Below, in pieces: positions 60,036-64,000 of a stretch of 64,000 bases of DNA. The position numbers and the translations under genes are program-made. Numbering within the stretch: the first letter of the stretch is position 1; each line of letters begins with the position of its first letter. Under the pieces are notes generated by a model, which was not told where the DNA came from, did no database searches, and saw only the letters and a list, made by a program, of their open reading frames with translations. The DNA is taken from contig CALWZP010000006.1 of NCBI GenBank assembly GCA_944386055.1, positions 1 through 64,000 on the forward strand. Reading direction: 5' to 3'. The stretch is from an uncultured Oscillospiraceae bacterium (lineage in GTDB: Bacteria > Bacillota > Clostridia > Oscillospirales > Oscillospiraceae).

Positions 60036-61307
60036 ATGGGGAAGACTATGACCAAGCGGGGCAGACTCCACTATGGCTGGCTGGTGATGGTGGCCTGCGG
60101 GCTGATCCAGCTGGGAGACATCGGGATCTTTTCCAACTGCGGCGGCGTGTTTATTCAGCCGGTCTGCGACGAACTGGGCTTTGCCCGGGCGGATTTTCAG
60201 CTGTATATGTCCATCATTACCCTGACCATGGCGGTGACCATGCCGCTGGCACAGAGGGTCCTGGCGCGGGCCAATCTGCGTGTGCTGGTGTCCGGGGCCA
60301 TCGCACTGGAGTGCGTGGCGTTCGGCATGATGTCCCAATATCATTCGGTGTATGGCTGGTATCTGTCTGGCCTGGTGCTGGGACTGGGGCATGCCTACCT
60401 CACCTATCTGCTGCTCCCCTTTGTGCTGAACAACTGGTTTAAGGTGCGCTACGGCCTGGCCCTGGGACTGGCGTGCTGCTGTTCCACGCTGGGAGGAGCT
60501 ATCTTCTCCCCCATCACGGGATTTCTGATTCAGAACTTCGGCTGGCGCAACACCTATATCATCCTGGCGGTGTGCGCCTTTATCATCGCCTTCCCCAGCG
60601 CCGCCATTGTGCTGCGCAGGGCTCCGGAGGAGAAGGGACTCAAGCCCTATGGCGAGGGGGAGGAGCCGGGAGAGCATGATGAGGAGACCGTCATCCCCAG
60701 CGACCGGGGCTTTACCCTGGGTCAGGCGCTGCGCTCCCCGCTGTTCTGGTGCTGCGGTGTGTTCGTCATCGGATTGGCGCTGACCTGCGACTTCCTCAAT
60801 TACATCTCCTCCATGGCCCACACCCTGGGCTTCCCGGTGAGCACCGGCGCCATGATACAGAGCCTGGTGCTCTGGGCGGCGGTGCTGGGTGACCCCATCT
60901 CAGGCTCCCTGCGGGACCGGTTTGGAGCGGGTACCGCCATCGGGACGCTGATGAGCCTGGGGATCCTGGGACTTCTGATCATCCGCCTGTCTGGCGGAAT
61001 GGCGGTGCTGGTCTGTCTTGGCGCATTCCTGTTCGGGTTGGGGTTCTCCCTGCTGAACATGGCACCGCCCCTGCTGGTGAAGCAGGTGGTGGGGGAACGG
61101 GAGTACGGCCGCATTTACAGCTATATCGCCAGCCTGCTCACCCTGGCCAGCGCGTCCGCCGCCTTTATCTATGGAAAGATCTATGATGTGCATCAGTCCT
61201 ACGACTGGGCGCTGATCTTCGCCATTGTCAGCCTGTCGGTGTCGGTGCTGATCAGCCTGTATATCCAGCGCAAGACCAAAAATCTGTGGACCGCCCCGGC
61301 GGAGTGA
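60036..61307 (+). CDS. MFS transporter (OFA-like), second copy
   Basis: 423-residue 12-helix carrier, related to the one at 58463-59725 (RLHYGWLVMVACGLIQLG at the N-terminus, central charged loop near residue 205). The ATG at 60036 follows GAGGGGGAG; a TTG seven codons earlier is weaker. It is divergent from the AOR operon and followed 44 bp later by the LuxR-type regulator, with which it may be cotranscribed. One carrier may import substrate and the other export product; this is inference. Confidence 0.87.
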   Translation: MGKTMTKRGRLHYGWLVMVACGLIQLGDIGIFSNCGGVFIQPVCDELGFARADFQLYMSIITLTMAVTMPLAQRVLARANLRVLVSGAIALECVAFGMMSQYHSVYGWYLSGLVLGLGHAYLTYLLLPFVLNNWFKVRYGLALGLACCCSTLGGAIFSPITGFLIQNFGWRNTYIILAVCAFIIAFPSAAIVLRRAPEEKGLKPYGEGEEPGEHDEETVIPSDRGFTLGQALRSPLFWCCGVFVIGLALTCDFLNYISSMAHTLGFPVSTGAMIQSLVLWAAVLGDPISGSLRDRFGAGTAIGTLMSLGILGLLIIRLSGGMAVLVCLGAFLFGLGFSLLNMAPPLLVKQVVGEREYGRIYSYIASLLTLASASAAFIYGKIYDVHQSYDWALIFAIVSLSVSVLISLYIQRKTKNLWTAPAE

Positions 61308-61351
61308 CGCGGCGGAGCGGCCCGACCGCATCGGAGAGGAGGGAATGAGCG

Positions 61352-63829
61352 GTGGGAACAGAGCAGCTCAGGCCCAAGATCCTGAACAGAGCGCGCATCG
61401 ATGAGATGCTGGGCGAAGTGGACCGCTATCCACTGCTGGTGGTGTCTGCTCCCATGGGCTATGGGAAGAGCACCGCGGTTCGCAGCTTCTTGGAGAGAAG
61501 AGAGCTGAACTACCTGTGGATCGGCATGAGCTACGCCATCGAGACAGGTGCCAGCAGCTTTTTCTGGCACCTGCTGGTGAAGCATCTGGCCAAGCACCGG
61601 CCGGAGCTGGCCGGCAGCCTGGCGCAGAAGGGATTCCCCACCGACAGCATCGGCATCTTCAATGTGGTGGAGGAGCTGCGCGCCGCGGGGTGGGAGCAGG
61701 AGACCGTGCTGGTGGTGGACGACTATCAGTTCGTGGAAAACACCCAGATCAACAGCTTCCTCGCCCGCCTGGCCGCGGCGGAGATCCCGGGGCTGCACCT
61801 GGTGGTCATCAGCCGGAAGATGCCCGACCTGCCCCTGGTGGAGTTCAAGATGAAGGGCCTCTGCTATGTGATCAAGACGGCAGACCTGGCCTTTACGGAG
61901 GAGGAGGTCAACGCCTATCTGGACGAGATCGGCTTTGCGGGAGAGGAATCGGTGCGCCGGGAGCTCATTGACAACGCCAACGGATGGATCACCTCGGTTT
62001 ACCTCCTGGCCAACAACTGGGCCAACGGCTTCCACTTCGCCCCCATCTACAGCATGCTCAAACACTCCATGTTCGAGCAGCTGGACCAGCCCACCCGGGA
62101 GCTGCTGCTTCGCCTTTCGGTGTTCGACATCTTCACGGTGGAGCAGGCCGCTTTTGTCCTGCAGCAGCCCGATGTGGGGGCGGTGCTGGAAAAGCTGTAC
62201 CTCAGCAACGCATTCGTCACCACCATCGGGGACGAGCGGTTCTGCATCCACCAGATCTTCCGCAACTTCCTGCGCAAGGAGTGTGCCTATCACAATGTGG
62301 ACCTGCGGGAGTTTTACCGCAGGGACGGGGCGTGGTATTACCAAAAAGGGAACTATGTGCTGGCCTATCAGAACTGGCTGAGCGCCGGGGCATATGACGA
62401 CATCCTCTCCTCTCTGGAGGGGGCGCAGAACACCAGGATTCCTCCGGCGGAGAAGAGCCTGATGTTCCAGGTGTTCGGCTATGTGGACAGCGAGGAGTAC
62501 TGCCGCTATCCCCTGGCCACTCTGAAGTATGTCACCCATCTGGCGGTGGGCGGGCTAAAGGGGCCGGCGGCCAAGATCCTGGCACAGCTGCAGAGCTACT
62601 ATGACACCCATACCAATCCGGAGTATGACACCCGCCGCCTGCAGGGGGAATTCCATGTGGCCCAGGCCATGCTCTGCCTGGATGACATCGAACGGATCGA
62701 GCAGGAGCTGCGCCAGGCCAGAGAGGCGGTGGGGGAGAGCGGCTCCCTGCTGTACAATGGGGAGACCCGGCCTCCCTGCTGCACGCCGGAGTTCAGTTAT
62801 GCCTTCTTCAGCCGGCAGGGCGCTTACGGAGACACGGTGTCCCGGCTGAGCGCCGCCCTCCGGGACGGGGTGTTCCTCACCGGCTCGGGGGCGGGATGTC
62901 CCGAGCTGATCCAGGCGGAGTACGCACTGGAGACGGGGGACTTCGAGCGGGTGGAGGATCTGGCGCGGCAGTCGCTGGCCACGGCGGAGGAGCACAGCCA
63001 GCAGTGGGTGGCGGTGGCGGCGCAGTTCGCCCTGGCCCGGCTGTACATATTGCGCCGGCGGATGGAAGAGGCGCAGGAGATCCTGGACGGCTTTTTCTAT
63101 CTGGAGAACCAGGCCATTGACCCCGGACTGTTCAACCAGATCCAGGCCAGCATCGGATATCTGTACGGCGTGCTGGGGGAGGTGGAGAACATCCCGGCCC
63201 CCTTCTGCGAGGGGGACCTGTCCCGCTATCACGCCCGTGGGATGGAGAGCGCCTTCGCCTATCTGGTGTGTGAGAAGGCGTTTCTGCTGGAGGAGGAATA
63301 CGAGGAGCTGGACCGGCGGGCCAACTATTTCAGAGAGCAGTACAGCAGCTTCCGCAGCCAGCTGGGGCTGATCCACCACCATATCATCCTGGCGGTGGCA
63401 AGATTCCACCTGTACGGCCCGGAGCGGGGACTGGCGGAGCTGGAGCGCGCCATGGAGCTGGCCCGGCCGGACGGGGTGATCCTGCCCTTCATTGAGAACG
63501 CGGGACAGCTGCGCCCCCTGCTCGCTCCCCAGGTGCAGAACAGAGAGCCGGAGTTCTGGTCCAAGGTGCTGGCCTATGTGGACGCGGCGGAGCAGCCGCA
63601 GCAGCACGCGGTGGGCCGCTGCGGCCTGCTGTCCGCACGGGAGGCGGAGATCATGTACCTGATGGAGAAGGGCAAGCGGCAGAAGGAGATCGCCCAGCTG
63701 CTGTTCATCTCCCCCAATACGGTGAAAAAACACATGGAGAATATCTACCGCAAGCTGAATGTGAACAACAAGACCCTGGCTCTGAAGGAATTCCAGAAGC
63801 TCAAGCGGCCGGAGCGTGCAGGGGAGTAG
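61352..63829 (+). CDS. LuxR family regulator with MalT-like ATPase module
   Basis: 825-residue large ATP-binding LuxR-type (LAL/MalT-like) activator. N-terminal P-loop SAPMGYGKST (32-41), Walker B-like VLVVDDYQF and an arginine-rich NTPase region. A long helical, TPR-like middle (about 330-740) follows. The C-terminal LuxR HTH (about 755-815) has LSAREAEIMYLMEKGKRQKEIAQ and SPNTVKKHMENIYRKL, each part of the domain. GTG start at 61352 with GGAGGG 9 nt upstream. MalT-type proteins need ATP and an inducer to activate promoters from sites just upstream of -35. Two such matching sites flank this gene. Confidence 0.9.
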   Translation: MGTEQLRPKILNRARIDEMLGEVDRYPLLVVSAPMGYGKSTAVRSFLERRELNYLWIGMSYAIETGASSFFWHLLVKHLAKHRPELAGSLAQKGFPTDSIGIFNVVEELRAAGWEQETVLVVDDYQFVENTQINSFLARLAAAEIPGLHLVVISRKMPDLPLVEFKMKGLCYVIKTADLAFTEEEVNAYLDEIGFAGEESVRRELIDNANGWITSVYLLANNWANGFHFAPIYSMLKHSMFEQLDQPTRELLLRLSVFDIFTVEQAAFVLQQPDVGAVLEKLYLSNAFVTTIGDERFCIHQIFRNFLRKECAYHNVDLREFYRRDGAWYYQKGNYVLAYQNWLSAGAYDDILSSLEGAQNTRIPPAEKSLMFQVFGYVDSEEYCRYPLATLKYVTHLAVGGLKGPAAKILAQLQSYYDTHTNPEYDTRRLQGEFHVAQAMLCLDDIERIEQELRQAREAVGESGSLLYNGETRPPCCTPEFSYAFFSRQGAYGDTVSRLSAALRDGVFLTGSGAGCPELIQAEYALETGDFERVEDLARQSLATAEEHSQQWVAVAAQFALARLYILRRRMEEAQEILDGFFYLENQAIDPGLFNQIQASIGYLYGVLGEVENIPAPFCEGDLSRYHARGMESAFAYLVCEKAFLLEEEYEELDRRANYFREQYSSFRSQLGLIHHHIILAVARFHLYGPERGLAELERAMELARPDGVILPFIENAGQLRPLLAPQVQNREPEFWSKVLAYVDAAEQPQQHAVGRCGLLSAREAEIMYLMEKGKRQKEIAQLLFISPNTVKKHMENIYRKLNVNNKTLALKEFQKLKRPERAGE

Positions 63830-63843
63830 TCCCACGGAGCAGA

Positions 63844-63856
63844 AGATACTACTTTT
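63844..63856. promoter_or_regulatory. Second operator half-site of the LuxR-type regulator
   Basis: AGATACTACTTTT; reverse complement AAAAGTAGTATCT matches both arms of the palindrome at 59870-59906. It ends 29 bp before the -10 at 63886, the same spacing as upstream of the MFS gene. Confidence 0.7.
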
Positions 63857-63862
63857 TCCGAA

Positions 63863-63891
63863 TTGACCCGAAGGGGCAAAGCCTGTATAGT
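63863..63891 (+). promoter_or_regulatory. Promoter of the last, truncated gene
   Basis: TTGACC, 17-bp spacer, TATAGT; the operator half-site ends 6 bp before the -35. Confidence 0.7.
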
Positions 63892-63985
63892 GGGGACACA
63901 GACATTCCCCGGAGGAAGCGGGAGCGGAACATCGCGCCCCGATCCGGCGGGATGAAGACCATGACAGAGAAGAGGGGAGTACATT

Positions 63986-64000
63986 ATGGCATATCGGATC
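63986..64000 (+). CDS. Start of a gene cut by the window edge
   Basis: Only five codons (MAYRI) are inside the window. GAGGGGAG stands 6-7 nt before the ATG, and a clear promoter and operator lie upstream. MAYRI or MAYKI is a common opening of small clostridial 2[4Fe-4S] ferredoxins, and a ferredoxin would fit the AOR enzyme that lacks one, but five residues cannot prove it. An in-frame or alternative start at an ATG further upstream cannot be excluded. Confidence 0.45.

Noticed and set aside
1-64000. tRNA or rRNA genes, CRISPR arrays, insertion sequences, prophage or integration sites
   Set aside because: Looked for cloverleaf ends, spaced direct repeats, transposase motifs and terminal inverted repeats; none seen by eye. 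A tRNAscan or IS search would settle it.

Overview
The window is 64 kb of high-G+C, tightly packed bacterial chromosome. It most resembles a spore-forming, strictly anaerobic member of the Clostridia, probably the Oscillospiraceae (Flavonifractor/Intestinimonas/Lawsonibacter-like gut bacteria). The evidence is spoVT, the SCIFF peptide with its radical SAM maturase, cytidylate kinase-like proteins, a QueT-type ECF S-component, DUF1667 flavoprotein partners, an [FeFe]-hydrogenase module, tungsten-type aldehyde oxidoreductases, strong GGAGG ribosome binding sites with GTG/TTG starts, and no respiratory-chain genes. This placement is inference. I saw no rRNA, tRNA, CRISPR array, insertion sequence or prophage.

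Layout. 1-390 is the tail of prfC. 473-8416 is a catabolic or redox island: a LysR regulator, an iron-dependent alcohol dehydrogenase, two tiny membrane proteins, a sodium:solute symporter and an old-yellow-enzyme-type reductase on the minus strand, with a divergent aldehyde dehydrogenase. 8530-15421 is a LysR regulator and a divergent six-gene operon: four-cluster ferredoxin, aldehyde:ferredoxin oxidoreductase, MoaD-like carrier, and NuoE/NuoF/NuoG-like subunits. It has the layout of an electron-bifurcating tungsten aldehyde oxidoreductase. 15497-32568 is housekeeping: DAK2 and Asp23 proteins, two cytidylate kinase-like proteins, galU, queT, a DUF134-NifX fusion, ilvE, gdpP-rplI-dnaB, tilS-hpt-ftsH and a metallo-hydrolase. 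32665-41336 holds a membrane glycosyltransferase, a decarboxylase-fold PLP enzyme, scfA/scfB, Crp/Fnr, trxA, a MATE pump, a nitroreductase and an ArsR regulator.

41563-46082 is the most unusual locus. A single 1154-residue polypeptide joins a complete molybdopterin (Mo/W-bisPGD) oxidoreductase to a 2[4Fe-4S] ferredoxin segment and a complete [FeFe]-hydrogenase H-cluster domain, next to a divergent LysR regulator. 46244-55158 holds spoVT, a sirtuin, an S-layer-type protein, an FtsW/RodA protein, tsaE-tsaB-upp and a two-gene flavoprotein operon of anaerobic glycerol-3-phosphate dehydrogenase type.

55243-64000 is a second tungsten-type oxidoreductase locus: MFS transporter, SDR, AOR-family enzyme and MoaD-like carrier on the minus strand. 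A second MFS transporter, a large MalT-like LuxR regulator and the first codons of another gene lie on the plus strand. The same operator sequence sits exactly 29 bp upstream of the -10 box at two of these promoters, which defines a probable local regulon of the LuxR-type protein. The catabolic loci read together as a set of locally regulated systems (LysR, LuxR) that move electrons between aldehydes or other organic substrates, ferredoxin, NAD and hydrogen.
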